Shown one piece after another: positions 7,331 through 16,319 of a stretch of 64,000 nt of DNA. The DNA is from Albirhodobacter sp048262715 (GTDB lineage: Bacteria; Pseudomonadota; Alphaproteobacteria; Rhodobacterales; Rhodobacteraceae). The DNA lies in contig JBLXEV010000015.1 of the NCBI GenBank assembly GCA_048262715.1, positions 1 to 64,000 on the forward strand, written 5' to 3'. Below the pieces are notes generated by a model. It was given only the letters and a program-made list of their open reading frames with translations. It did no database searches and was not told the origin of the DNA. The position numbers were made by a program, and so were the translations under genes. How positions within the stretch are numbered: the first letter of the stretch is position 1; each line of letters begins with the position of its first letter.

Positions 7331-9483
7331 TTCTCCCGCCGCTGGATCCATCCGCCACGGCCCGGCGCGCGGGCTGCAGCTTGCTCAGACGCCCGAGGTT
7401 TCGGGCGCATTGGTTTCTCGTCCTCTGCTGGCTCGGCCTTCGCGCTCTCTTCGATCAAGCGAACCGCGAATTCGTTGTCTTGCGAGATAATCGCCCAGCC
7501 CCGTGCCGGCGCAGCCCAGTCGATCCTTTCCCCTCCGAGGATGATGTGCTGCGCGCGCGCCTGAACCAGATGGTCAAGGCTCTCGTTCCGCACCATCCCT
7601 TGACGCTTTTGCCAACCGGTCGGCGTCCGGATCTCCGCCGTGAACTCCGTCAACTCCGGAACTTCCATCCATGCCGGAATGACGCAGATATTCTGCCCGA
7701 TATCGACAAGCCGAAGCGAAGCGGCGCAGGCATCCTTTAGACGATCCGTTGCCATGTTCAGGATCTTGATATCGGAAGCGACACGCCGCTTCCCACTGGC
7801 ACGCTCTGGTGCCCGCAACCACACGCGATCCGTGTGCTTCAATCCACCGTTGCCGCGTGTCAGGTACCAGCGCTTTGCCTCGCCCGCTTTGCGGCGGCCT
7901 CGATAGTACCGATAGGCATGATCGGTGGTCGAGCCACCACCGTGCATATCAATCGCGATCGACACAGCCTTAAGGCCCCAATTGCTGCCCTCGATCGGCC
8001 AGACCCTTGAGGATAGCGGTTCCAGAACTGCCCAATCCTCGGCAACTTCAAACGGGCGTAGCGCCCGATCCTGTCCCCCAGGTGCGCCGTCCGGTGGCGT
8101 GATAAGGTCGAAACGATCAATGATCTGATGCCGCCCGCCCTCGCCCCATGCCGTCACCCCCACGGGGAACCGCGTGCCTTGGACGTCAACCGATACCGTC
8201 AGATACCGCGCCCAAGACGGCGCCACCCCTTTCGGCGTATCGATCCCCTGCGCTTTGTCTTTCAGGCCTTGCAGCGTCACTTCCATTTCCGACGACGCAC
8301 TGCGCGGCAAATAAGGCTGCGCCTGACCCGTGTTGATCGTCGCACGCAAGCGATCCTCGTCACCCGTGGCCTCGAACAGCTCCACCGCCTGCTCATAGGC
8401 CGTGACCAGTTCTGCCCAGCTCGAGAACGCTGCCGCCGCCCCGTCGAGCCAGTAGCTCAGCATATCGGTGCGCCGCAGATCCGGATCGTCCACCGGGACC
8501 AACCGAACCTTCCCATCCTCATCCGGCACGCTTTCGTGCAGCCACCGCCCCTCACTGTTCAGCTCGCGCTTGAGCGAATGCCCAAAGGTCTCGCGGCAAT
8601 GCGGGCATCGCATTTCGGCCTGCTCGCCTGCGTCCATCGGATCTGCCGAGTCTGGATAGATCAGCCGCGCAAACGTGGGTTCGAACTCGTCGCCACAGCA
8701 CGGGCATGGCCAATACCACCGCCCCCGCGTTCCGCCCGGATAGAGCGACAAAATCCCGTATTTCACAGGCGGGCAGTCATGCGGCGATTGTGGCCGCCAG
8801 TTTTCATCCTTGATCGGCGCGCCAGGGCTGCTTTCAACAACCACCATCCCGCGTGACATGTAGCTACGCGCCCGTGCCCGCATCAGCGTATAGGCATCAC
8901 CCTCGCCATCAACATTGCCGCCCCAGCGGTCAAAGTCCGTCCCGAGAACCAGCCGGATCGTGGTCGAGCTCAGCTTCTCGATGGTCGGCCAATCGAGCGT
9001 TAGATGCGTCCCGCCTGTGAACAGCTTCTGATACATGTTGTCCGACCCGCGACCGGCTGCAAGCCGTTCCCGAATATCGGGGCTATTGCGCACCATCGGC
9101 GAGATCTTCTCGCGCTCGAACAGTGCCGCCGCATCCCGCGTCATCTGGAACAGCGCAACCCGTCCGGGGTCGCTCATGATCGTGTAAGAGACTGCGGATT
9201 GCAGCATCTGTGTTTTGCCCGACTGCGACGGTCCTGCGAAGGCAAGCCCGCGGAACTCGCGCGAAGCGATCATATCGGTCGGCTCAACCATATAGGGCGT
9301 CACATCGCGCCGGAACGGTTGCCATTGGCCCGAGACGTTCACACGCATATGGCGCTCAGCCGATTCCGTGACCGAGATCCGCTCCGCTGGCCGCAACGAT
9401 GGCAACGCCACTTTCAGCGCCGTGCGGGCATCGGTGTAAGGCGGCAGAGGCTCAAAACCGCCGAACTTGCTTAAATCACCCAT
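7321..9483 (-). CDS. phage terminase large subunit, GpA family
   Basis: A 720-aa packaging motor. Walker A GPSQSGKT is at 84-91, followed by ATPase text (LVLGTDFDRWGGN) and two CxxC pairs in the middle (CPCCGDEF and CPHCRETF) that are typical of the GpA family. The C-terminal nuclease part includes SIAIDMHGGG and a final HIILGGERIDWAAPARGWAI segment. It cuts and pumps DNA into proheads using ATP. The length (lambda gpA is 641 aa) includes a Pro/Ala/Glu-rich tail. The start overlaps the small subunit gene by 13 bases. Confidence 0.93.
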   Translation of the reverse strand: MGDLSKFGGFEPLPPYTDARTALKVALPSLRPAERISVTESAERHMRVNVSGQWQPFRRDVTPYMVEPTDMIASREFRGLAFAGPSQSGKTQMLQSAVSYTIMSDPGRVALFQMTRDAAALFEREKISPMVRNSPDIRERLAAGRGSDNMYQKLFTGGTHLTLDWPTIEKLSSTTIRLVLGTDFDRWGGNVDGEGDAYTLMRARARSYMSRGMVVVESSPGAPIKDENWRPQSPHDCPPVKYGILSLYPGGTRGRWYWPCPCCGDEFEPTFARLIYPDSADPMDAGEQAEMRCPHCRETFGHSLKRELNSEGRWLHESVPDEDGKVRLVPVDDPDLRRTDMLSYWLDGAAAAFSSWAELVTAYEQAVELFEATGDEDRLRATINTGQAQPYLPRSASSEMEVTLQGLKDKAQGIDTPKGVAPSWARYLTVSVDVQGTRFPVGVTAWGEGGRHQIIDRFDLITPPDGAPGGQDRALRPFEVAEDWAVLEPLSSRVWPIEGSNWGLKAVSIAIDMHGGGSTTDHAYRYYRGRRKAGEAKRWYLTRGNGGLKHTDRVWLRAPERASGKRRVASDIKILNMATDRLKDACAASLRLVDIGQNICVIPAWMEVPELTEFTAEIRTPTGWQKRQGMVRNESLDHLVQARAQHIILGGERIDWAAPARGWAIISQDNEFAVRLIEESAKAEPAEDEKPMRPKPRASEQAAARAPGRGGWIQRREKWL

Positions 9484-10148
9484 TGTTTCTGAACCTCGAC
9501 ATCGGGAACGTCCCGCTCTTGCAATTCGGCCCCCTCAATCTTTTCGGCCATGGTTTGCAGCACGTCATTGCCAATCCGGACCACCGCCTGAACCTGCTCA
9601 GGCCGTAACCCCAACTCACGCTCCAACCGATCGGGCATCGCCTCGATCCCGTCGCGCATCACCTTGCAGACCGATTCCAGCAAATCGACCACATCAGCCA
9701 ACGGCAGGAGCTGGCGCCGCAAATGTGCCGCCCGCGACCAAGCGATATCCGCGTCCGCTGTTTCGCGCCGCTGCTTTGCCGTCATCTGGGCCTGCGGATC
9801 ATCGAGATCCAGACCGAGGAACGACGCCTGCATCGCTGCAACCTGCGCGCGGTTGTGGCGATTTTTCTGATCCGCGTCAGCATCCCGCGCCATGCGCCAA
9901 GCCCAGCAATGCGACAGGCGTAGCACATAGGCTTTACCGTTGCCGCCCGCCTGCGCCACGGGCATCCCGTCTTGCTTGATCCACTTGGCCACGGTGTTGA
10001 CCGTCGTGTTCAGCGCTTGGGCAATCTCTTCTTGATTGCAGTCGGCATCCTGCACACCTGTCGGCAGCGGAAACCGATCCAACATGGCCCGAAGCTCAGG
10101 GTCGATCTCGACCGCGAGCAACTCGGTTGGTGTGTGTTCAGTGTCCAT
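9471..10148 (-). CDS. phage terminase small subunit-like DNA-binding protein
   Basis: A 225-aa protein directly upstream of TerL. Residues 37-63 form a helix-turn-helix (NQEEIAQALNTTVNTVAKWI) of the kind small terminases use to bind packaging sites, like lambda Nu1. The rest is helical, with an RRETADADIAWSRAAHLRRQ segment seen in phage Nu1/DUF1441-like proteins. It begins the leftward late operon, and its 5' flank has a terminator for the gene before it, so a late promoter probably lies in 10149-10195. Confidence 0.75.
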   Translation of the reverse strand: MDTEHTPTELLAVEIDPELRAMLDRFPLPTGVQDADCNQEEIAQALNTTVNTVAKWIKQDGMPVAQAGGNGKAYVLRLSHCWAWRMARDADADQKNRHNRAQVAAMQASFLGLDLDDPQAQMTAKQRRETADADIAWSRAAHLRRQLLPLADVVDLLESVCKVMRDGIEAMPDRLERELGLRPEQVQAVVRIGNDVLQTMAEKIEGAELQERDVPDVEVQKQWVI

Positions 10149-10190
10149 TGAAACCCCAACAACAACCCCATATCCTATTGGGAAATATAT

Positions 10191-10231
10191 AAAAAACGCG
10201 CACGGAACGGGGCGCGAATTACCCGTGTGCG
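10191..10231 (-). terminator. intrinsic terminator upstream of the late operon
   Basis: On the minus strand CGCACACGG pairs with CCGTGCGCG (one mismatch) and is followed by six T residues (10191-10196) and an AT run. It should end transcription from the gene at 10258-10986 before TerS, making the morphogenesis operon an independent unit. Confidence 0.7.
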
Positions 10232-10257
10232 AAAGACGCCCCGGAAGGACCCGAGAC

Positions 10258-10986
10258 CTAGCCCCCTGCCTTCAGGGCCGCTTTCGCCAATTCTCTCTCT
10301 AAAGAGGCACGCAAGTTGATCGGCAGGCGCTCTTCGAACACCTCGCCTGCGCCATCGTAGAACCCGAGCCGCTTCTCGTAAGCAGGCGCATGATCGATGA
10401 AGGCCAGCACGATATCGAGGTTGCCGCTTGTGTCGCGGCGATACACCCCCGGCGTCAACCCGTGCTTGGGCACGAAGTATTTGGACCGTTTATTGTTGCG
10501 CTTGCGCGAGGCCCTGGTCGCGTTGCTCCGCGTGTCGCGCTGTGCGCCGAGATCCGAGAGCACCTGATTGCGCTCGCCCCGCGACCAATTCCCGAACGCA
10601 TCGAGCTTGGCCCCATCAGCGGGGATCGCGGCATAAAGCGCCCCTTCATAGGCAACGCCCGAGGCGAGAAGCTGTTCTAGCCCGGTCTGCGCCCGCGCCC
10701 CGCCGCGTTCTTGCATCTTCAAGTAATGGCGTTTGCCCACCGATGGCCGTTCCTGCACCGCCGCCGTCAATGTGCGCGGGTTCGCCTTCCAGACCATAAA
10801 CGCATTCTTGGTGAACCGCGTTGGCCGATCGAAGACAACTTCCATCCGCTCTTGCATGTGCGTCAGCACATCCTTGGCCGTGTCACTCAGCGCATTCGCC
10901 GCAGCCCACGGCATCCGCTTCTCCGACAGCCCGTCAAGCGCGCGGTCGAACTGGGCAGTATCAACATTCAGGTGGAACATCATCAT
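10258..10986 (-). CDS. possible minor tail protein Z-like / virion protein
   Basis: A 242-aa protein. The PWAAANALSDTAKDVLTHMQ opening, the basic middle (RASRKRNNKRSKYF) and a closing PINLRASLERELAKAAL helix resemble the layout of gpZ-like minor tail proteins, which help join tails to heads. In lambda gpZ lies between gpFII and gpU. Here the gene sits upstream of the terminase and is cut off by a terminator, so the assignment is tentative. Several ATG codons occur in a row, and 10986 is the first ATG. Only a weak ribosome-binding site is visible. Confidence 0.4.
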   Translation of the reverse strand: MMMFHLNVDTAQFDRALDGLSEKRMPWAAANALSDTAKDVLTHMQERMEVVFDRPTRFTKNAFMVWKANPRTLTAAVQERPSVGKRHYLKMQERGGARAQTGLEQLLASGVAYEGALYAAIPADGAKLDAFGNWSRGERNQVLSDLGAQRDTRSNATRASRKRNNKRSKYFVPKHGLTPGVYRRDTSGNLDIVLAFIDHAPAYEKRLGFYDGAGEVFEERLPINLRASLERELAKAALKAGG

Positions 10987-11003
10987 CACCGCAAGGTGGA
11001 TAT

Positions 11004-11035
11004 GAAAAAGCGCCTCACCGTTTCCGGCAGGCGCT
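11004..11035 (-). terminator. intrinsic terminator downstream of the 11093-11827 gene
   Basis: AGCGCCT and AGGCGCT arms (11009-11015 and 11029-11035) form a stem with a 13-base loop, followed on the minus strand by TTTTT. It closes the leftward early/replication transcript. Confidence 0.75.
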
Positions 11036-11092
11036 ATTGTAGATCATATTGATTCGTTAGCATCGGAGCGACGTAACCGTCAATCTCTATTT

Positions 11093-11827
11093 TCAGCGGT
11101 AACCGATCATCCGGTCGAGAGCGCCACACAGCGCCCCGCGCAGTGCCGCTGTGTTTCCGCCACGGTTCGACCAGCCAAAGGCGCGCAGCACCTCTGTCAG
11201 CGTCAGATCCCGCAAGCACACGCGATCAATCAAATCGAGATCGCGGATCAAACGGTTCTCGACACCACGCGCCGACGGACGAACCCGCCGCACCTCCATT
11301 GCAACACCGTCACCGACACGCGCGCGCAGCGCCACCAGCTCGCGCCGCTCACCCAAGCGCAGATCCATCACATCCAGCGCACCCGCGCCGCCGCCCGTGG
11401 AATTGATTGAGGATAGTTTGAACCCGCCCGCGTCATGCTGCTCCGCAACCCAACGATAGCGCCGACCGATGGCGATCTGCGAAGGCGTCAGCGGCGCAGG
11501 CATCTTGCGGCGAGCTGCCTCAACCATCATCCGATCAAACACATCCACCACCGCGACGCCCTTGCGTGCAACTGCCTCGCCCTCTCCGCGATGCGCCTCC
11601 GACCGCACCCGTTCTGTCGATCCTGGCACCAGCCCGATCGGGTCATAGGTCCGAAACGCACCGCGAGCCGGAGCCGCCACCACGTCAGGGCCGCAGGCAG
11701 CCGGAGGCGTATGTGCTGACTTGATCGCGGCCACCCGCTCAGCCGAGGTCATCTTGCGCCACGCATCCGCTGATACGGTTGAAGGGCGGAGGCCAGCGTC
11801 GAGATCGTTAAAGGGGAAATGCTTCAT
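11093..11827 (-). CDS. phage protein of unknown function, possible regulator
   Basis: A 244-aa protein. The second in-frame ATG (11827) is chosen because GAGG lies 7 bases before it; the first ATG is only 12 bases upstream and has no such site. Residues about 110-240 (LTPSQIAIGRRYRWVAEQHD to VLRAFGWSNRGGNTAALRGAL) have the general layout of DUF6456-like proteins in alphaproteobacteria: an acceptor region and a C-terminal helix-turn-helix-like end. It is the last gene of the leftward replication unit, just before a terminator, where a late-gene activator would fit. This function is inference only. Confidence 0.45.
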   Translation of the reverse strand: MKHFPFNDLDAGLRPSTVSADAWRKMTSAERVAAIKSAHTPPAACGPDVVAAPARGAFRTYDPIGLVPGSTERVRSEAHRGEGEAVARKGVAVVDVFDRMMVEAARRKMPAPLTPSQIAIGRRYRWVAEQHDAGGFKLSSINSTGGGAGALDVMDLRLGERRELVALRARVGDGVAMEVRRVRPSARGVENRLIRDLDLIDRVCLRDLTLTEVLRAFGWSNRGGNTAALRGALCGALDRMIGYR

Positions 11828-12230
11828 TTTGTGCCTCATAGCGTTATCGCATCTAGATATTGATAATCGTTCATTCTTGCAGGGACGATAGGGAGGATAG
11901 CTTCATCAAAGGGAGGATGATTTCAGCGCGTCGCGGTTAGAAAGATTGTTACTTTTCAATTCGTTATCTCTCTTTTTGGGAGGTCAGGGAGGATAGGGAG
12001 GAAATATGGAAGGTTCCGCGCAAGAATGGTTTTTGTGACTATCGCCGCCTCTCATTCGCGCGCGCGTGGAAGGTTGAAATTATCCTCCCTATGCTCCCTC
12101 ACTTCCCTAAATCCCCGCTAACCAACTGATACCGTTCACAATCCGCTCTCCCCCTCACCCCGAATTCATCCTCCCTGCGCCATAGTTATCCTCCCCATGC
12201 TCCCCAAAACTGACGAGAGGGTGCGGGAGA
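11828..12230. repeat. noncoding repeat cluster, candidate phage replication origin
   Basis: No gene is seen in these 403 bases. GGGAGGATA-type 9-mers occur at 11891, 11911 (GGGAGGATGA), 11987 and 11996 (GGGAGGAAA), with weaker copies at 11882 and 11978. The opposite orientation occurs at 12081, 12166 (exact reverse complement of the 11911 copy) and 12187. Two 19-base near-copies (TATCCTCCC-x-ATGCTCCC-x) lie at 12081-12099 and 12187-12205. Plus-strand copies fill the left half and minus-strand copies the right half, next to the helicase gene. Iterons of an origin or sites for a phage regulator would both fit. Confidence 0.55.
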
Positions 12231-14039
12231 TCAGACGTCAGCCTCGGCCTCGGCATAGGTGCGCAAGAACCTGCCCTGCGCATCGCGTGGCGCTTCCTTG
12301 AACCGCTTGTTGAAGACATCGTTGAACCGGATGCCGTCGTAACTCATGGTGCTGCTCTTGCGCGCCGTGAACCCCTGCCCTGTCACCGGGCTTTTCCATC
12401 GTCGCGACTTTTCCTTGAGCTTGAGCGAGACCGTGCGCGGCTTCCATTGCCCCTCGCCTCGATCCTCGAGGTAGAGATTGAATGCATCCCCGAGGTCGCG
12501 CGCCGTGACACTATCCTCATGCGAACCGCTCACCACGCAACAGGCCTCAAGGAAGGCCGCAATCGGGTCGCTCTCCTCTCGGAACTCCCGCGTGGCATCG
12601 GCCACGACATCAGGCACATCGAGGCCGATCTCGAGGAAGTCGAGCAACCCCTTCACCAACCAATTCAGGATGCCGCTTCGCTCCTCCCAGAGCTTCTTGC
12701 CGAGATCCTGATCGCGCTCCGCCTCGGGGATCTGCACATCGAACGGCACCAGCATCACGCGCCGCCAGATGCCATCATCTGTCCCCCTGATCTCGGGCTT
12801 ATGGTTGCCGGAGATTGTCAGCTTGAACTGAGGTCGAACCTCAACGAAGTCGGAATGCAGCGCCCGCACAAGGATCGGCTCGCCGCCCGTGAGCTCCTTA
12901 ATCAGCCCCTCTTGCAGGCGCTCGCCCTCATCGGGTTCGGAGGCCCGCACATAGCGCGCACCGATCAAGGGCACGAGGTCAGGCGTCGCATCCCCGCCGC
13001 CGCGCTTGTTGCGGCCCGTGAGGCTCTCGATCTTGGCCGTCGCGGCATAATCCCCGATGATCCGCGCCACAAGATCCGCAAGAACAGACTTCCCGTTCGC
13101 GCCCGAGCCGTACCAGAAGGCGAGGTTTTGAACCATGACAGCCGACATCGACAAGCCAAGCCACCGCTGCAAAAACCGCCGCATCACAGGATCCGGCTGG
13201 ATCCGCTCGAGGAACGCATCGAACAGCGGGGCCCGAGCGTCTTTGTCATAGACCACGGGCATCATCTTGCTGATCCGGTCCGCGCGATCATGCGGCATCA
13301 GCGTCACTTCGGCGAAGCGCCCGCGCCCCTGTTTGGTCTGGTCATCCACCGAGAACCGCAGCACCCCGCTCTCGCAGTTCACATCGAGCGCCGAGGCGTC
13401 GAGCTGATCCAACTCGAAGGCAATCCCCACGCCCCCCTCGCGCATCGCGGAATCGATCTTGCCCGTATTGCCGGAGGATCGCGCGAACCGCCGATGCCCT
13501 GCCCGCAACTCGCTCAGCTCTTTCTTGAGCGCATCGATCGCGGCCAGCTTGCGCTTCACCGCCTCGATCTGATCCGCTGCCTCGGGATCCGGCTTGCCAT
13601 CCTGCCCCGTGCGGGCGGATAGCTCGCCCAGCTCCGCACGCAAGCTTGCCTCATCGCCCAGCTTGGCCATTTCCCAATCCTGCAGCGTGAGCCACGGGAT
13701 TTCCTCGACAATGAGGCCACCGAGCCTCTGCGCCATCCGGCGAACTTCGATCCCGTCATCATCGCGCCGCCAGCGCTGGCCCGTCCAAACATACCAGCCC
13801 ACGCGCGGCACCCACATCAGATCTTCCCCGAAATGCGTCACGAAGCGCAGGCCGTTGCCGTAGTCATTCAGGGGATAGCCGGCGCAGATCTGCTCGGGCG
13901 GGAGCGGCGGCTCCTCTGGATCGGTGGGTGCGGGAGGGAACCGGTCATCCGGCATAAACTCGCCGCGCAGATCGTCGGGCAAATCAACAGGCTCCGCCTG
14001 CGCCATCAACCCTGCAACGCGCTCCAGATCACTCGGCAT
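12231..14039 (-). CDS. phage replicative helicase, P4/D5-type superfamily 3
   Basis: A 602-aa protein with the D5_N domain around residues 190-290 and a superfamily 3 helicase core. Walker A is GSGANGKS at 311-318. The later text FKLTISGNHKPEIRGTDDGIWRRVMLVPF is the hallmark segment of P4 alpha/D5-like enzymes (motif C Asn and the arginine finger region). It should unwind phage DNA at the origin. The separate Toprim primase just upstream (overlap of 11 bases) supplies priming, so P4 alpha-type functions are split over two genes here. The candidate origin repeats follow its stop codon. Confidence 0.9.
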   Translation of the reverse strand: MPSDLERVAGLMAQAEPVDLPDDLRGEFMPDDRFPPAPTDPEEPPLPPEQICAGYPLNDYGNGLRFVTHFGEDLMWVPRVGWYVWTGQRWRRDDDGIEVRRMAQRLGGLIVEEIPWLTLQDWEMAKLGDEASLRAELGELSARTGQDGKPDPEAADQIEAVKRKLAAIDALKKELSELRAGHRRFARSSGNTGKIDSAMREGGVGIAFELDQLDASALDVNCESGVLRFSVDDQTKQGRGRFAEVTLMPHDRADRISKMMPVVYDKDARAPLFDAFLERIQPDPVMRRFLQRWLGLSMSAVMVQNLAFWYGSGANGKSVLADLVARIIGDYAATAKIESLTGRNKRGGGDATPDLVPLIGARYVRASEPDEGERLQEGLIKELTGGEPILVRALHSDFVEVRPQFKLTISGNHKPEIRGTDDGIWRRVMLVPFDVQIPEAERDQDLGKKLWEERSGILNWLVKGLLDFLEIGLDVPDVVADATREFREESDPIAAFLEACCVVSGSHEDSVTARDLGDAFNLYLEDRGEGQWKPRTVSLKLKEKSRRWKSPVTGQGFTARKSSTMSYDGIRFNDVFNKRFKEAPRDAQGRFLRTYAEAEADV

Positions 14040-15156
14040 CGCGCCCTCCCATCAAAACGTCATTCAAATCCAACCCTTCGCCAACGCGAACGATTTCACC
14101 GACAAGCCCGGGGCGCGCGATCATCGCACGGCGCAGGCCCGCCTCTAACTTTGCCCGCGTTGCACGCGGCTCGCTGTCGCCATCCATCACGAAAATCAGG
14201 CGGCGCACCCATGCGGGCGGCACAAAGGCCGTGCTATCCTCGAGATCCGGCAGGCCCGCATAGCGAAGACCAGGGCCGCTTCGCAGCCTGCCGCTCATGT
14301 TCCCCAGATCCACGCCGCACCAATAAGCCGCATCGGGATAGGCATCGGCGACCAAGGCAGAGAGCGTCGTCTCCAAGCCCTCCGCCATCACCAACACGCT
14401 CGCGCGCTCGGGTTGGCGCAGGATCACCACACCGCCCTTTTTTGATCCGAGAACCTTCTTCGCGGGCCACAGCTTGCCATCCGTCTGGCCGCTGACAGGC
14501 AGGATCACCTTGCCCTTGGGCTGATCGAGATCGATCCACGTGCGATGCACTGCCAACACCGCATCATTCGGCCCATCAACCGCCGCCACCATAGCCGGCC
14601 CCCGATGGATCTCGCGCCATGTTTTTCCATTCGGGACCATGTAGCGCGCCTCAGGGGCGAAGCGGATCCGCTTCGGGATGCGCGGCAAGATCGCCTCCGA
14701 GAACCCGCGCCGCGCGAGATAGGCGCGCACAGCCGTGCCCTCGGCAGGGAGCGTTTGCGCCCAGATCTCGCGCGCCGAGGCAATCGCGCGGCTGCGATAG
14801 GCGTTATTCTCGCGCTCTCGCTCTGCCTGCGCCTGCGCCGCTTTCGCACGCCGCTGCGCGATCTCCGCCTCGGAAACGTCCGCGCGCGGGCCGCACATCC
14901 ACTCAAGCGCTGCGGGGAACGTGATCCCGAGCGTGAACATCACCAGATCAACTGGCCCGCCCTTCCCGTCACAACGACGGCAGAGAAACACATTCTTTCG
15001 GGCATTGAGCGCAAAGCGGTCTACCCCCCCGCACTTCGGGCATGGGCCAACCCGCTCGACACTACCGCGCCCCACCTGAATTTGCAGCATATCCGCAACC
15101 TCGAAGATCGGGCGTGCGTTCGCCTCCTCCGGGCGATGGTCATTCTGTAAACTCAT
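14029..15156 (-). CDS. phage DNA primase, zinc finger plus Toprim domain
   Basis: A 375-aa protein. A zinc ribbon with C39, C42, C59 and C62 (CPKC and CRRC) resembles the DnaG/gp4 template-binding finger. Residues about 240-360 form a Toprim fold, with the acidic motif VMAEGLETTLSAL and the later VMDGDSEPRATRAK (DxD). It should synthesise RNA primers for the neighbouring helicase. The start ATG at 15156 overlaps the preceding stop codon as ATGA, indicating coupled translation. Confidence 0.88.
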   Translation of the reverse strand: MSLQNDHRPEEANARPIFEVADMLQIQVGRGSVERVGPCPKCGGVDRFALNARKNVFLCRRCDGKGGPVDLVMFTLGITFPAALEWMCGPRADVSEAEIAQRRAKAAQAQAERERENNAYRSRAIASAREIWAQTLPAEGTAVRAYLARRGFSEAILPRIPKRIRFAPEARYMVPNGKTWREIHRGPAMVAAVDGPNDAVLAVHRTWIDLDQPKGKVILPVSGQTDGKLWPAKKVLGSKKGGVVILRQPERASVLVMAEGLETTLSALVADAYPDAAYWCGVDLGNMSGRLRSGPGLRYAGLPDLEDSTAFVPPAWVRRLIFVMDGDSEPRATRAKLEAGLRRAMIARPGLVGEIVRVGEGLDLNDVLMGGRDAE

Positions 15157-15464
15157 CGGCTGATCCGCCGCGCCGTTCGCATGGCCTCTGCCGCCGCCCC
15201 GAGTTTGAGCATATGCAACCGCTCCAAAACCCGCCGCGCGCGCAGCACGGATGTAGGGTTCGGCATGTCGATCAGCTCAACCGCGGCGTCAGCCACATCA
15301 GCGACCATGCGGACACTGCGCGAGCAATGCGGCAGCGCCTCGCGTACCACTTTCGCAACCATGTCATGCGTCTCGCGATCGGCACCGTAATTCGAGGCGA
15401 GCCAACCCAAGGAATGGATCAGCACGGCATCGGCATCGCTATGGGGCGTCGGGGCTTGAACCAT
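15153..15464 (-). CDS. phage protein of unknown function
   Basis: A 103-aa helical protein starting at the ATG that shares a base with the previous stop (TGATG). It is not recognised. It lies between a small coupled ORF and the primase, so a replication or early role is possible. There are no membrane segments, and the C-terminus is basic (RTARRISR). Confidence 0.6.
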   Translation of the reverse strand: MVQAPTPHSDADAVLIHSLGWLASNYGADRETHDMVAKVVREALPHCSRSVRMVADVADAAVELIDMPNPTSVLRARRVLERLHMLKLGAAAEAMRTARRISR

Positions 15465-15739
15465 CACCGCTCCTCCGGAATGCCGCGCGTCACGCGGTGA
15501 TAGGCACCGATCACATCTGTGCCGTGGCGCGCTTTGATCTCATCAACCAGGATCATGCGCGGCAGGCTGATATACTGCCCGCGCCAAGGCACGAGGCGGG
15601 TCACATCAGGCCGCGCGAGCAGGATATCATCGAGCCACTTGCCGCTCGGCTTCATCCCCTGCGAGATCAGAACGCGCTGCGCCGCCCCCAAAAAATCATC
15701 GAGCCGATGCGGGTTGGTCATGAAAAACACCTCATCCAT
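15464..15739 (-). CDS. phage protein of unknown function
   Basis: A 91-aa protein (MDEVFFMTNPHRLDDFLGAA). The frame is open upstream, but the ATG at 15739 overlaps the end of the CII-like gene by 8 bases and gives the plausible N-terminus. It contains PWRGQYISLPRMILVDEIKARHG and has no family that I recognise. The overlap on both sides places it inside the leftward early operon. Confidence 0.6.
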   Translation of the reverse strand: MDEVFFMTNPHRLDDFLGAAQRVLISQGMKPSGKWLDDILLARPDVTRLVPWRGQYISLPRMILVDEIKARHGTDVIGAYHRVTRGIPEER

Positions 15740-16175
15740 TCCGCTTCCCCCGCTTCTTAAGGGTGGCAATTGCGCCCTGCGCCGCTGCCACCACGTCCTG
15801 CAATTCTTTGATCGCTTGCGTGTGATCCTGCGCGCGGTTGCTCTGCTCCGCCGCCAGCAATGCGACGACCGCCTCGCCAACCTCGAACGAGATCGATCCG
15901 GCATGTTCCATCAGCGGCACGTCCTTTTCGCGCTCATGGTCCGCCATCCGCTGCGCCAAGAGCCGCGTCACGGGATACCAGCCGAGCACATCCTCGATCG
16001 CGATCACATCGACCAACCGCCAATCCAAGCCGCCAGCCATCAGTTTCGAGATCGTGCCCTTCGACACACCCCGCCCCCAACGTGCCGAAATCGTCTCCGC
16101 AGCGGCGTCATAGCAACCGATCCGCAGCACAAGCGCCCGCATATGCAAATGCACCGTGTCCAGTATGTTCGTCAT
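15732..16175 (-). CDS. phage DNA-binding regulator, CII-like position
   Basis: A 147-aa protein. ATG 16175 has GAGG 8 bases upstream and follows noncoding sequence, so the longer open frame is rejected. Residues 10-60 contain a helix-turn-helix-like part (AAETISARWGRGVSKGTISKLMAGG) with text resembling phage CII-like regulators, and a helical C-terminus. It opens the block that leads into primase and helicase. Activation of lysogeny genes is a guess from position. Confidence 0.55.
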   Translation of the reverse strand: MTNILDTVHLHMRALVLRIGCYDAAAETISARWGRGVSKGTISKLMAGGLDWRLVDVIAIEDVLGWYPVTRLLAQRMADHEREKDVPLMEHAGSISFEVGEAVVALLAAEQSNRAQDHTQAIKELQDVVAAAQGAIATLKKRGKRNG

Positions 16176-16252
16176 GCTGACACCTCGCCCGACACTGGAA
16201 ACCTTGTTTCCTCGCCACGCCCCGCGCCGTCGCGCAATCTGCTGAAATCGGA

Positions 16253-16290
16253 ACCTCGGGCGGGTGACCGCCCAGAAACCCGCCCGAGGT
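16253..16290. promoter_or_regulatory. perfect 13-bp inverted repeat in a divergent intergenic region
   Basis: ACCTCGGGCGGGT (16253-16265) and ACCCGCCCGAGGT (16278-16290) are exact reverse complements with a 12-base loop, lying between the leftward CII-like gene (start 16175) and the rightward gene at 16320. No T-run follows on either strand, so an operator or an RNA hairpin in a 5' leader is more likely than an intrinsic terminator. Confidence 0.6.
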
Positions 16291-16319
16291 CGGCGCCATG
16301 CGAGGAGAGGGAGAACCCC

